Origin: Lutibacter litoralis
GTDB taxonomy: Bacteria > Bacteroidota > Bacteroidia > Flavobacteriales > Flavobacteriaceae
DNA length: 64,000 nucleotides
Assembly: GCF_014646675.1 (NCBI RefSeq)
Contig: NZ_BMNS01000006.1
Coordinates: 265,775 to 329,774 of the forward strand
Reading direction: 5' to 3'
Part shown: piece after piece, positions 18,607 through 27,932 of the stretch
How positions within the stretch are numbered: position 1 is the stretch's first letter
Layout of the letters: each line of letters opens with the position of its first letter
Translations under genes and position numbers: made by a program
The notes under the pieces: model-generated
Seen by the model: the letters and a program-made list of their open reading frames with translations, nothing else
Told to the model about the DNA's origin: nothing
Database searches by the model: none

Positions 18607-19787
18607 TATAATTTAAGTTTAAAACCTTTTCGTGCTAAAAATCCAGTAAATAAGACTACTAATAATGCATAAATTAAAGAAATAAATAACCCCATACTAC
18701 CTGAATTATAAAAATCGGGTAATCGAAAACCTGTAATTACTCGTATTGGATAATAGAAGTAAGGTATTAAATAGCAAGTTAGAGTTGCAGTTCCTGCTGG
18801 TTCAATTATTTTTGCCCAATTAACCTTGCCTTTTACGTCTACAATATAATGGAACAAATAAAATAAGAAGAACCCAATACCAATAGTAATTCCCGACCAA
18901 GCTGGTGTGCCCTGTAACTTAGAAATACCCCAATACGGTCTTGTTGCAAAACCATAAGTAATAAAAAAGATACTTATTAGTGAAAAGATTCCAAAAATTA
19001 TAAACTCATTTTTGTTTGCAATCTTTTTATAAAGTAAGGTAGCAATAATACCAGCAGTTGTAAAAGCAGGAATTGTACCTCCATAAATGGTGTTAAATAT
19101 TGATAAAATTGAATTTGATTTAGGAAGTATTTCAAATGCATGCAGTAATTGAAGTGAGCTAAAAATTATGAATAAAATAACCATTAATTTTAAGCTTCTA
19201 TTTGCAAAAAGATACACCAAAGCATTTATAAAATATGCCCAACCAATCAATCCAAGAATTCCCCACCATTGAGTTGTCATCCATTCGGTTCCATCTGTTC
19301 CGCCTTTATAAATAATTGCTAAAAAAAGTAGTAATAAAAACCCAAATCCTTTTAAATAGTTATGCCATTTTAACGGAATGGGACTTTTACTCCAGTTTAT
19401 CCAAATTAAGAATACAGCTAATGCCATTAAAATACACCAATAGGATATACTAATTAACATACTTTTACTATGTCCTGTTTCATAATTAACCATATAAATG
19501 CCAATTATTATTAAGGATGCAGCTCTAATAGTAATATGTTTTAAGTTTGAAATTACACTTTTTCCAATTTTTATTCTGTATTCAATAGCTAAAGGAATAC
19601 TTAAGCCAACAATAAATAAAAACAGCGGAAAAATGATATCTGAAAAACCTAAATAATCTTCATTATTATTTGCGTGTCTTAACCATTTAGGAACATTTGT
19701 TAAGGTAGGAAAATCGTTTACCCATAACATTAAGAACATTGTGATTGCTCTTAAAACATCAATTGAAGCTATTCTTGGTAATTTCAT
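18606..19787 (-). CDS. HGSNAT/NagX-like transmembrane N-acetyltransferase (DUF5009/DUF1624 type)
   Basis: 393-residue polytopic inner-membrane protein with about ten hydrophobic segments. The N-terminus (SIDVLRAITMFLMLWVN) and the following loop match the heparan-alpha-glucosaminide N-acetyltransferase family. H38 in WLRHANNN, followed by GFSDIIFPLFLFIVG, aligns by eye with the catalytic histidine region of human HGSNAT (QHAPWNG then PWFVFIMG). HGSNAT moves acetyl from cytosolic acetyl-CoA to the amino group of terminal glucosamine on the other side of the membrane. Bacterial NagX homologs occur in GlcNAc utilisation loci, where a transport role has also been proposed. Here it lies among sulfatases, coupled to the next one, so periplasmic re-acetylation of amino sugars is an attractive inference. 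Confidence 0.82.
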   Translation of the reverse strand: MKLPRIASIDVLRAITMFLMLWVNDFPTLTNVPKWLRHANNNEDYLGFSDIIFPLFLFIVGLSIPLAIEYRIKIGKSVISNLKHITIRAASLIIIGIYMVNYETGHSKSMLISISYWCILMALAVFLIWINWSKSPIPLKWHNYLKGFGFLLLLFLAIIYKGGTDGTEWMTTQWWGILGLIGWAYFINALVYLFANRSLKLMVILFIIFSSLQLLHAFEILPKSNSILSIFNTIYGGTIPAFTTAGIIATLLYKKIANKNEFIIFGIFSLISIFFITYGFATRPYWGISKLQGTPAWSGITIGIGFFLFYLFHYIVDVKGKVNWAKIIEPAGTATLTCYLIPYFYYPIRVITGFRLPDFYNSGSMGLFISLIYALLVVLFTGFLARKGFKLKL

Positions 19788-19798
19788 TAAATTCTAAT

Positions 19799-21646
19799 TT
19801 ATTTTATTATAATTTCATCAATAAAAAACCATGCAGGGTTTCCAGCACCTGTGTGCCAATCTGGACAAGCTCCAATTCCTTTAATATATATTTTTACGTA
19901 TCTACTTTTTATATTTAGGTTTAGGGAAGCAGTATTTGTGTTATTTTCTTTTTTTGAAAGTTCAATTTCTTTAATATTAGCGTTGCTAAACGCTTTTCCA
20001 TTTTCAGAAAAACTGACTTCAAATTTTTTTGGAGGAAAAACCCAATTACCAAAAGAAGACAGGTAACTCAAACTAATTTCTGAAAGTTGTTTGGTTGTTT
20101 TTAAATCAATAATAAATTCCAAATCTTTGCCTTCTTGTCCAATCCATTGTCCTGTACTATAATCTGCATAGCCTAGTTTTCCGTCTAATAAAACTTCAAT
20201 ATTTTTATAATTGGAATGTAGTTCACTTTTTGCTAAAATCTCTCCTGTTGTTCCAATATGGGATACTGTTTGAATTTTTTTTGGAATGTCGTCTTTACTT
20301 CCATGTTCCCAAGAAATATATGTTGCAATAAGTTCTTCTACAATTTCAGGATATGTATCAGCAAGGTTTTTCATTTCCGAAACATCAACACTTAAATTAC
20401 TTAAAAATAACGCATCTTTATCAAAATCAAGTTTTCCTTTGTTTGATGTATCTTTCGGGTTTCCAATAAGTTTCCAATTTCCTTTTCTAACCACCCATTG
20501 ATTTCCATATTTCCAAAAAGCTGAGGTTCTTGGGGAAATAGCGGCAGAATTTTGGATCATTTCAGAAGTATCTAAGCCATCAATTGAGTCTATAGAAGTG
20601 GTTAAATTACATAATTGTGCCAACGTTGGCATCCAATCTATATTCATCAAAAATTGATTGTTTACGGTATTTTCTGGGAGGTTGTTTTTCCAGTTTATAA
20701 TTGTAGGGAGTCGAATTCCACCTTCAAACAAACTGCTTTTTGCACCTCTATATGGACCAGAATTGCCACCACCATTAAAAGCCCGTGTTTCTGTTGAATA
20801 ACCATTGTCTGATTGATAAATAATGATTGTATTTTCTCGCATTCCTAATTGTTCAAGCGTGTCGATTAAAAATCCAATACGTTCATCAATTGTAGAAATA
20901 AATGCAGCATAATCACCTCTTGGTTTTGGAGTGTTTTTATAATAATCACGCCATTTTTGAGTAGGTTGATAAGGATAATGCGGCATATTTATAGCGTAGA
21001 ACATAAAAAATGGTTGTTCTTTCTGATTTTTAACAAAATTGATTGCTTTTTCTGAGGCTAAATCGGGAAAATATACACCATCATAAAATACTTCTTTTCC
21101 GTTTTCATACAAATCATGAACGTTTGGACCTTCCCAATAAAAATAGTGCGAATAATTGTCGATACAACCTCTTAAATGACCAAAAGAATAATCAAAACCT
21201 TGGGCATTAGGACTGCTTTCGTAATCCATTCCTAAATGCCATTTTCCAATATGCCCAGTTGTATAACCATTGTCTTTAAATAGTTCAGCCATCGTATATT
21301 GGGAAGCCGCTAAGCCTTTTGAACCTGGTGTAGCAGAAGTATTTCCTGCAACACCCGCATTTTGTGGATATTTACCTGTTAAAAGTGCGGCTCTTGATGG
21401 TGCGCAAACTGGTGCAGCTACATACGATTGAGTAAAACGTGTACCGCTTTTGGCTAATTTATCAATATTAGGAGAATAAATGTCTTTTGAACCATAACTT
21501 CCTAAATCTACAGCACCTTGATCGTCTGTATAAATAATAATTACATTTGGTTTCTTTTGTGATTGTGCAATGCAATTTGAAGAACTAATTAGTACACAAA
21601 AAATAATTGAAATAGATTTTATGAAGTTTTTTTTATTTAAAATCAT
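19799..21646 (-). CDS. S1-family sulfatase with C-terminal discoidin-like (F5/8 type C) domain
   Basis: 615 residues, about 120 longer than its neighbours. Signal peptide ending near CIAQ (residue 28), formylglycine motif C81-A-P-S-R85, metal-binding TDDQG, GKWHLG, SDNGYST and LFEGGIRLP. The sulfatase part ends near residue 480. The tail (about 490-615) is a predicted beta-sandwich with LLDGKLGY, a fibre of beta strands and a terminal AWFFIDEIIIK; the same type of ending occurs in the GH20 at 36022-38307. Such domains usually bind carbohydrate. The GCIDNYSHYFYW segment recalls the S1_19 group, from memory only. Operon position 2, 4 bases after the first sulfatase stop. Confidence 0.9.
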   Translation of the reverse strand: MILNKKNFIKSISIIFCVLISSSNCIAQSQKKPNVIIIYTDDQGAVDLGSYGSKDIYSPNIDKLAKSGTRFTQSYVAAPVCAPSRAALLTGKYPQNAGVAGNTSATPGSKGLAASQYTMAELFKDNGYTTGHIGKWHLGMDYESSPNAQGFDYSFGHLRGCIDNYSHYFYWEGPNVHDLYENGKEVFYDGVYFPDLASEKAINFVKNQKEQPFFMFYAINMPHYPYQPTQKWRDYYKNTPKPRGDYAAFISTIDERIGFLIDTLEQLGMRENTIIIYQSDNGYSTETRAFNGGGNSGPYRGAKSSLFEGGIRLPTIINWKNNLPENTVNNQFLMNIDWMPTLAQLCNLTTSIDSIDGLDTSEMIQNSAAISPRTSAFWKYGNQWVVRKGNWKLIGNPKDTSNKGKLDFDKDALFLSNLSVDVSEMKNLADTYPEIVEELIATYISWEHGSKDDIPKKIQTVSHIGTTGEILAKSELHSNYKNIEVLLDGKLGYADYSTGQWIGQEGKDLEFIIDLKTTKQLSEISLSYLSSFGNWVFPPKKFEVSFSENGKAFSNANIKEIELSKKENNTNTASLNLNIKSRYVKIYIKGIGACPDWHTGAGNPAWFFIDEIIIK

Positions 21647-21650
21647 GGTG

Positions 21651-23171
21651 TTACTTTTTAGGTAAAATTATTGTTTCTGTATCGTTTTTTTGAGGTTCAC
21701 CAGGTGTACTTCTGCCATTATCAACATATTTTTTCATTAAAATAGTTAGTTTTTCAACAATTTTCGGATTGTTTTCTGCAATATTTGTGGTTTCTGAAGC
21801 ATCAGTTTCTAAATTATACAATTGAAGTAAAGGTAATTTTAAATTTTGTGTTTCTTTTTTAGTCGGATACGACCAACCTCCAGAACCAGCACCGAAAATT
21901 AACTTCCATTTTCCCTGACGAATAGCAAAAACACCATCAATAGAATGATGTATGGTAGCTTCTCTAATTGGATTTTTTAGTTTTTCATCTAACAAAACAG
22001 GTAAAATATTGTAACTATCCTCAGCTTCATTAGCTTGTAGTTCAGTTTTTGTGATTGCTGCAGTTGTTGCCATTAAATCTGTTAAACAAATGGTTTGGTT
22101 TGAAGTAATTCCTTTTTTTATTTGAGAAGGCCATTTTGCAATAAAAGGGATGCGATGGCCACCTTCGTAAATATCAGCCTTATAACCTCTATAATTTTTG
22201 CTAGGTGTATGTCCGAAAGCAAGTTGTTCTTGTGTATTTGCAGCAGGAGCAAACCCATTATCGCTCGTAAATATTAATAAGGTGTTTTCAGAAATACCGT
22301 TAATTTTTAAAACTTCTTCAACTTGTTTTACAACATTATCAACCATTAAAACAAAATCTCCATATTCCCCAGCATTACTTTTTCCTTTAAACTCGGGTGT
22401 TGGTAAAATTGGTGTGTGAGGTGCAGGTAGCGGCAAATATAAAAAGAAAGGCGTTTTGCGTTTGCTTTGTTTGTTAATGTATTTAATAGCTTTATTGGTT
22501 AAATGTGGTAACACGTCTTCGTGTTTAAAATCGTTTCCAATGGGACCTTCTCTCCAAAAACCTTTGCCAATAGTAGCGTTTATAGTGCTAATTTGGGATG
22601 CTGTAATTTTTCTGTTTTCAATATAAAAATAAGGTGGAATATCTAGAGATGCTGTTATGCCGTAAAATTCATCAAAACCTATATCGTTCGGAGTTTCTTT
22701 AATAGTTTTTTTAAAGTTAATAGTACTGTCCTTATTTTTTTGCCAACCCAATCCTAAATGCCATTTTCCAATACAAGCTGTTGCATAGCCTTTTTTCTTT
22801 AACAGGGAAGCAACTGTTTCTCTTTTTTTAGCAATTAAAGGCTTATCATAGCTCCAAAGTACACCGCTTTTCATCCAAGTGCGCCAAGCATACCTGCCTG
22901 TTAAAACCCCATAACGTGTTGGTGTACAGACTGCTGAATTGCTATGCGCATCGGTAAAAGAAATCCCTTCGGAGGCTAGTTTGTCAATACTTGGTGTTAT
23001 AATTTTAGAACCGTTATTTAAATGTGAAATATCTCCATAACCTAAATCGTCTGCCAAAATATAAATAATGTTGGGGAGTTTTTTTTCTTGGGAAAAAATA
23101 GTTGTTTGGCACCATATTAATAGGAGTATCCAAAATAATTTTAGAGCACTTATTTTATAATTCACTTTCAT
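21651..23171 (-). CDS. S1-family sulfatase, first gene of the minus-strand operon
   Basis: 506 residues. Signal peptide ending near TIFS (residue 27), formylglycine motif C82-T-P-T-R86, metal-binding ADDLGYGD, GKWHLGLGW, SDNGFAP and IYEGGHRIP. The segment after the active site (YGVLTGRYAWRTWMKSG) is what I associate with S1_15 enzymes, which remove 6-O-sulfate from Gal or GalNAc; this is recollection, not a search. It heads a 12-gene operon whose promoter must lie in 23172-23411. All genes after it follow with gaps of 0 to 24 bases except one. Confidence 0.93.
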   Translation of the reverse strand: MKVNYKISALKLFWILLLIWCQTTIFSQEKKLPNIIYILADDLGYGDISHLNNGSKIITPSIDKLASEGISFTDAHSNSAVCTPTRYGVLTGRYAWRTWMKSGVLWSYDKPLIAKKRETVASLLKKKGYATACIGKWHLGLGWQKNKDSTINFKKTIKETPNDIGFDEFYGITASLDIPPYFYIENRKITASQISTINATIGKGFWREGPIGNDFKHEDVLPHLTNKAIKYINKQSKRKTPFFLYLPLPAPHTPILPTPEFKGKSNAGEYGDFVLMVDNVVKQVEEVLKINGISENTLLIFTSDNGFAPAANTQEQLAFGHTPSKNYRGYKADIYEGGHRIPFIAKWPSQIKKGITSNQTICLTDLMATTAAITKTELQANEAEDSYNILPVLLDEKLKNPIREATIHHSIDGVFAIRQGKWKLIFGAGSGGWSYPTKKETQNLKLPLLQLYNLETDASETTNIAENNPKIVEKLTILMKKYVDNGRSTPGEPQKNDTETIILPKK

Positions 23172-23411
23172 AAATGATAATTAAAAAGATAAAGTTTTAA
23201 ATTTAATATTTTTTTTTGTGGAAGTAATAACTTTTAGACGAATGCTATTTTTGGATTCATAAAAGGGTAATTAAATAGGTTTTTTAAATTTAAATAAAGA
23301 TTAATTATCTGTTTGTTTTTAGAGGTTTAATTGTTGTAGCGTGTTATTCGTCTAAATTTAACTTATATAAAATAAAAATAATAGTACTTTTAAAGTTATA
23401 AAATAATTCAA
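23172..23411. promoter_or_regulatory. Divergent promoter region with an 11-bp inverted repeat (candidate operator pair)
   Basis: This 240-base AT-rich spacer separates the two divergent arms of the locus. It contains TTTAGACGAAT at 23233-23243 and its exact reverse complement ATTCGTCTAAA at 23346-23356. The repeats lie 61 and 55 bases from the two start codons, so each arm is read away from an identically oriented site. I found no other copy of the 11-mer while reading the window. Promoter boxes are less clear: TACTTTTA (23385-23392) fits for the plus arm. A regulator binding site is the natural reading, but no regulator gene is nearby. Confidence 0.5.
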
Positions 23412-24845
23412 ATGAAGTTTCAATATTTTTTAATTCTTAGTTTAACAGTAACAACAATTTTTTCACAGCAAAAGAAAAAGCCTAATATATTATTTATTAT
23501 TTCAGATGATTTAACTGCAACAGGTGTTTCTTCTTATGAGAATAAGGTTTGTAAAACACCTAATATTGACAAACTAGCCTCCGAAGGCATAAAATTTACT
23601 CGAACGTATAGCCAATATCCAGTTTGTGGACCTTCAAGAGCCTCTTTATTAACGGGGTATTATCCAAGTGCAACTAAAACATATGGGTATGTAAGTGGAA
23701 GAGAGAATATTGGTAATGAGAGAAATACCTTGCCACAATTATTTAAAAATAATGGGTATTATACAGCTAGAGTGAATAAAATTTATCATATGGGTGTTCC
23801 GATAGATATTGAAACAGGTTCAAATGGTGAAGATGATGCCGACTCTTGGACAGAGCGTTTTAACAGTCAAGGGCCAGAATGGAAAGCTGATGGTGAAGCA
23901 GAATTAGTGCAAGGGAATCCTGATGGAAAAATAGAACGTAAAGGAGGAAATGTTATGACAATTGTTAAAGCCAAAGGAGATGATTTAGCACATTCTGATG
24001 GTAAAACGGCACAAAAAACAATTGAATTAATTAAAAAACATAAAGATAAACCTTTCTTTTTAGCAGTTGGTTTTGTGCGCCCTCATGTTCCTTTTGTTGC
24101 TCCAAAAAAATACTTCAAACCATATCCTTTTGAAAAAATGGAAGTGCCTAAAAAATTAAAAGGAGATTGGGATGATATTCCAAAAAGAGGTATTAATTAC
24201 GTTACTAGTAAAAATGCTCAAATGAATTTAGAGCAAGAGAAAAAGGCTATTGCAGCGTATTATGCAAGTGTTTCGTATATGGATGCTCAAGTTGGAAAAG
24301 TGCTAAAAACGTTAAAAGAAGAAGGTTTAGAAGACAATACTATTGTTGTTTTTACTTCAGATCACGGTTTTCATTTAGGAGAACACGATTTTTGGATGAA
24401 AGTTAGTTTACATGAAGAATCTGTTAGAGTTCCTATGATAATTAAAGCGCCAGGAAGAGATCCTGCAGTGTGTAACTCTTTTACTGAATTGTTAGATTTA
24501 TATCCAACTTTAGCGTCATTAGCAAATCTTAACTATTCTAAACATTTACAAGGAAAAGATTTAGCCCCTTTATTAAAAAATCCAAATAAAAAATTTAGAA
24601 AAATGGCTTTTTCTGTAAGTCAGGGAGGGAGATCATTTTTAGTACGAACAAAAAAATGGGCTTATATTCAATATGATGAAGATGCAGCTTCGGGAATAGA
24701 ATTATTTGATATGGAAAAAGATCCACAACAATTTACAAATTTAGCTCAGGTCTCAAAATACAAGAGAATTGTAAAAAAAATGAAACGTAAGTTAAAAAAC
24801 AAGTTACTTGAAGTTAGGACCAACGATTTAAATATAAAATATTAA
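23412..24845 (+). CDS. S1-family sulfatase, iduronate-2-sulfatase-like
   Basis: 477 residues. Short signal peptide (cut near residue 18), metal-binding SDDLTATG, formylglycine motif C72-G-P-S-R76. The NKIYHMG segment replaces GKWHLG and is followed by a DDADSW stretch; human iduronate-2-sulfatase has GKVFHPG followed by DDSPYSW. FTSDHGFHLGEHDFW and HEESVRVPMI complete the resemblance, so S1_7-type is likely. S1_7 is broad and includes enzymes on algal galactans, so iduronate is not implied. It is the first gene of the plus-strand arm, 74 bases before the next sulfatase. Confidence 0.92.
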   Translation: MKFQYFLILSLTVTTIFSQQKKKPNILFIISDDLTATGVSSYENKVCKTPNIDKLASEGIKFTRTYSQYPVCGPSRASLLTGYYPSATKTYGYVSGRENIGNERNTLPQLFKNNGYYTARVNKIYHMGVPIDIETGSNGEDDADSWTERFNSQGPEWKADGEAELVQGNPDGKIERKGGNVMTIVKAKGDDLAHSDGKTAQKTIELIKKHKDKPFFLAVGFVRPHVPFVAPKKYFKPYPFEKMEVPKKLKGDWDDIPKRGINYVTSKNAQMNLEQEKKAIAAYYASVSYMDAQVGKVLKTLKEEGLEDNTIVVFTSDHGFHLGEHDFWMKVSLHEESVRVPMIIKAPGRDPAVCNSFTELLDLYPTLASLANLNYSKHLQGKDLAPLLKNPNKKFRKMAFSVSQGGRSFLVRTKKWAYIQYDEDAASGIELFDMEKDPQQFTNLAQVSKYKRIVKKMKRKLKNKLLEVRTNDLNIKY

Positions 24846-24919
24846 TAATAGTATTTAATACATTTATTAAATAAATTAGTAGTTTTACAGAATTAATATC
24901 ACAATTAAATTTTAAGAAA

Positions 24920-26488
24920 ATGATACAAAATTTAAAAAAAGTAGTTCTATTATTACTCTTAGCTTTAAATTTTAGTAATTGTAAAGAAGTAATTAAAGAT
25001 GTTGCTTCTAATAGCACTTTAACAAAACCGAATATAATCTACATATTGGCAGATGATTTAGGTTATGGTGAACTAGGAGTTTATGGACAAGAAAAAATAC
25101 AAACTCCGAATATAGATGCCTTAGCAAGTTCTGGAATGCTATTTACACAGCATTATTCTGGAGCTCCGGTTTGTGCTCCATCAAGATATATGTTAATGAC
25201 AGGAAAACATTCAGGACATGCGAGAATTAGAGGAAATGATGAGTGGGCTGAAAGAGGCGATGTTTGGAATTTTGAAGCCGCTGTTAATAATCCCAATTTA
25301 GAAGGTCAACGTCCAATTTTAAATACTACAGAAACTATTGGTAAAGTAATGCAAAAAGCAGGTTACAAAACCGCTGTTGTTGGTAAGTGGGGCTTAGGTG
25401 CTCCATTAACTGAAGGAATTCCGAACAAAAGTGGATTTGACTTTTTTTATGGCTATAACTGTCAGCGACAAGCGCATCAATTATACCCAAAGCATTTATG
25501 GAAAAATAATGAGAAAGAATGGCTTAATAATGAGTTAATTGCACCAACTGTAAAATTAGATAAAGGTGCGGATCCTATGGATCTTACTAGTTATAGTAAA
25601 TTTGAGCAACAGGATTATGCACCTGCAAAGATGCAAGCAGAGGTCTTAAATTTTATTGAAGCGACTAAAGATCAACCATTTTTTATGTACTATGCTACTC
25701 CGTTACCTCATTTACCGCTTCAAGTACCTCAAAAATATGTAGATAAATATGTAAAATTATTTGGAGAAGAACCTCCTTATTTAGGGGATAAAGGTTATTT
25801 TCCAAACAGATATCCAAATGCAGCTTATGCAGGAATGATTACTTATTTAGACGATCAAGTTGGTGAAATTGTTCACAAGTTAAAAGAATTAGGTTTATAT
25901 GAAAATACAATTATAGTTTTTACGAGTGATAATGGACCAACTTATACAGGAGGTGTTGATGCTGAATATTTTAACAGTGCTAAACCTTTTAATAATGCAT
26001 ATGGAAACACTAAAGGTTTCACTTACGAAGGAGGTATAAGAGTACCAATGATTGCAAGTTGGCCAGGAAAAATAAAAGCAGGAAGCAAAACAAATCATAT
26101 TTCAGCTTTTTGGGATGTAATGCCAACTTTAGGTGAATTGGTAAATGAAAAAGTTCCAGAAGATATTGATGGTATCAGTTTTTTACCAACCTTATTAGGA
26201 AACGAAAATCAACAAAATCACGAATTTTTATATTGGGAGTTTCCAAGTTACCAAGGACAACAAGCGGTTAGAATGGGTGATTGGAAAGGTATTCGTAAAA
26301 ATATTTTTAAAGGAAATATGAACATTGAATTGTACAATTTAAAAAACGATTTAAAAGAAACTACAGATGTAGCATTAAAATATCCTGAAATAGTTTCTAA
26401 AATTGAAGCTATCATGAAAAATGAACATACACCAGCTGAATTAGACAAATTTAAAATTAAACAATTAGGAGATGAGATTACAAAATAG
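24920..26488 (+). CDS. S1-family sulfatase, probable lipoprotein (tandem copy 1)
   Basis: 522 residues. Hydrophobic N-terminus with a weak lipobox (F-S-N-C21). Formylglycine motif C85-A-P-S-R89, metal-binding ADDLGYGE, GKWGLG in place of GKWHLG, FTSDNGPTY and YEGGIRVPMI. Together with the following gene it forms a tandem pair: HYSGxxVCAPSR, LMTGxHxGHxxIRGN, GYNCQRxxH and SAFWDVxPT recur in both. The loss of the histidine in GKWHLG is shared by the pair. Its last 17 bases overlap the start of the next gene. Substrate unknown. Confidence 0.92.
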   Translation: MIQNLKKVVLLLLLALNFSNCKEVIKDVASNSTLTKPNIIYILADDLGYGELGVYGQEKIQTPNIDALASSGMLFTQHYSGAPVCAPSRYMLMTGKHSGHARIRGNDEWAERGDVWNFEAAVNNPNLEGQRPILNTTETIGKVMQKAGYKTAVVGKWGLGAPLTEGIPNKSGFDFFYGYNCQRQAHQLYPKHLWKNNEKEWLNNELIAPTVKLDKGADPMDLTSYSKFEQQDYAPAKMQAEVLNFIEATKDQPFFMYYATPLPHLPLQVPQKYVDKYVKLFGEEPPYLGDKGYFPNRYPNAAYAGMITYLDDQVGEIVHKLKELGLYENTIIVFTSDNGPTYTGGVDAEYFNSAKPFNNAYGNTKGFTYEGGIRVPMIASWPGKIKAGSKTNHISAFWDVMPTLGELVNEKVPEDIDGISFLPTLLGNENQQNHEFLYWEFPSYQGQQAVRMGDWKGIRKNIFKGNMNIELYNLKNDLKETTDVALKYPEIVSKIEAIMKNEHTPAELDKFKIKQLGDEITK

Positions 26489-27932
26489 ACTTTTTTTTTA
26501 TTTAATTCTTTTACTATGTTTTCAATTTTTATACAGTTGTCAAGAAACAAATAAAAAACAAGCAATTGCTACAAATCAAACAAAACCAAACATCATCTAC
26601 ATTTTAGCTGACGATTTAGGTTATGGTGATTTAAGTGTTTACGGTCAAGAAAAGTTTAATACACCTAATATTGATAAGTTGGCTTCAGAAGGAATGCTAT
26701 TTACACAACATTATTCTGGTTCAACAGTTTGTGCACCTTCTAGAAGTACTTTAATGACCGGGCAGCATACTGGGCATACACCAATTAGAGGAAACAAAGA
26801 AATTAGTCCAGAAGGGCAACATCCAATATCCGATGAAGTTGTAACTGTTGCAGAAGTGCTTCAAAAACAGGGGTATACAACCGGTATTTTTGGAAAATGG
26901 GGATTAGGATATCCAGGTTCAGAAGGAGTTCCAAACAAGCAAGGATTTGATACTTTTTATGGTTTTAACTGTCAACGTTTAGGACATAATTATTACCCGT
27001 ATCATTTATGGGATAATGAAGAGAAAGTTGTTTTAGAAGGAAATGTTGGATCCCTAGAAAATGTGTATGCTCCAATAAAAATACATGAAGAAACATTAAA
27101 ATTTATTGAAGATAATAAGGATACACCATTTTTTGCGTATGTGGCTAGTATTATTCCACATGCCGAATTAAAAGTACCAGAAAAATACTTAGCAAAATTT
27201 AGAGGTACTGTAGAACCAGAAAAAAAATATAAAGGTTGCGATGAAGATTGTGAATCTTATAAAATTGGAGGATATGGAAGTCAGCCAGAAGCACACGCAG
27301 CATTTGCAGCCATGGTATATTTATTAGATGAGCAAGTTGGAGAAATTGTAGATAAATTAGAAGCGCTTGGATTGGCTGAGAATACTCTAATTATTTTCAC
27401 TTCAGATAATGGACCACATATGGAAGGTGGCGCAGATCCAAATTATTTTAATAGTAATGGTAAATTTAAGGGATATAAACGCGATTTGTATGAAGGAGGG
27501 ATTAGAGTACCAATGATTGCAAGTTGGCCAGCTAAAATTAAAAAAGGAACTACAAGTAACCATGTTTCTGCTTTTTGGGATGTTTTACCAACATTTGCAG
27601 AAATATCAAATGCAAAAATCTCCCAAGATATTGATGGTATTTCATTTTTACCAACGTTGTTAAATAAACCGCAACAAACACACGAGTTTTTATATTGGGA
27701 GTTTCACGGTTCTAAATCGGCTCAAGCAACCATTATTAATGGTAAATGGAAAGTGTTACGAAAAGTAAAAGACAAAGAATTCTTACCTTTTGAAGTCTAT
27801 AATTTAACAATAGATCCTGAAGAAAATAATGATATTGCTGCACAAAATCCTGAAATAATTGAAAAAGCATTGAAAATTTTTAAGGAAGAAAGTGTACTGT
27901 CTCCAATTCAACAATTTAGGTTTTCGGAATAG
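26472..27932 (+). CDS. S1-family sulfatase lipoprotein (tandem copy 2)
   Basis: 486 residues, starting inside the previous gene (17-base overlap). The start at 26472 is required because the signal peptide and lipobox (L20-Y-S-C23) precede any other ATG. Formylglycine motif C87-A-P-S-R91; ADDLGYGD, GKWGLG (histidine again replaced by glycine), FTSDNGPH, LYEGGIRVPMI. A small insertion with two cysteines (KGCDEDCESYK) is absent from the first copy and could form a disulfide in the periplasm. Paralog of 24920-26488; overlap suggests coupled translation. Confidence 0.92.
   Translation: MRLQNRLFFYLILLLCFQFLYSCQETNKKQAIATNQTKPNIIYILADDLGYGDLSVYGQEKFNTPNIDKLASEGMLFTQHYSGSTVCAPSRSTLMTGQHTGHTPIRGNKEISPEGQHPISDEVVTVAEVLQKQGYTTGIFGKWGLGYPGSEGVPNKQGFDTFYGFNCQRLGHNYYPYHLWDNEEKVVLEGNVGSLENVYAPIKIHEETLKFIEDNKDTPFFAYVASIIPHAELKVPEKYLAKFRGTVEPEKKYKGCDEDCESYKIGGYGSQPEAHAAFAAMVYLLDEQVGEIVDKLEALGLAENTLIIFTSDNGPHMEGGADPNYFNSNGKFKGYKRDLYEGGIRVPMIASWPAKIKKGTTSNHVSAFWDVLPTFAEISNAKISQDIDGISFLPTLLNKPQQTHEFLYWEFHGSKSAQATIINGKWKVLRKVKDKEFLPFEVYNLTIDPEENNDIAAQNPEIIEKALKIFKEESVLSPIQQFRFSE

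Noticed and set aside
23246..23253. TATTTTTG as the plus-arm promoter
   Set aside because: An exact -7 box, but about 160 bases from the gene and with a -33 spacer of 27 bases.
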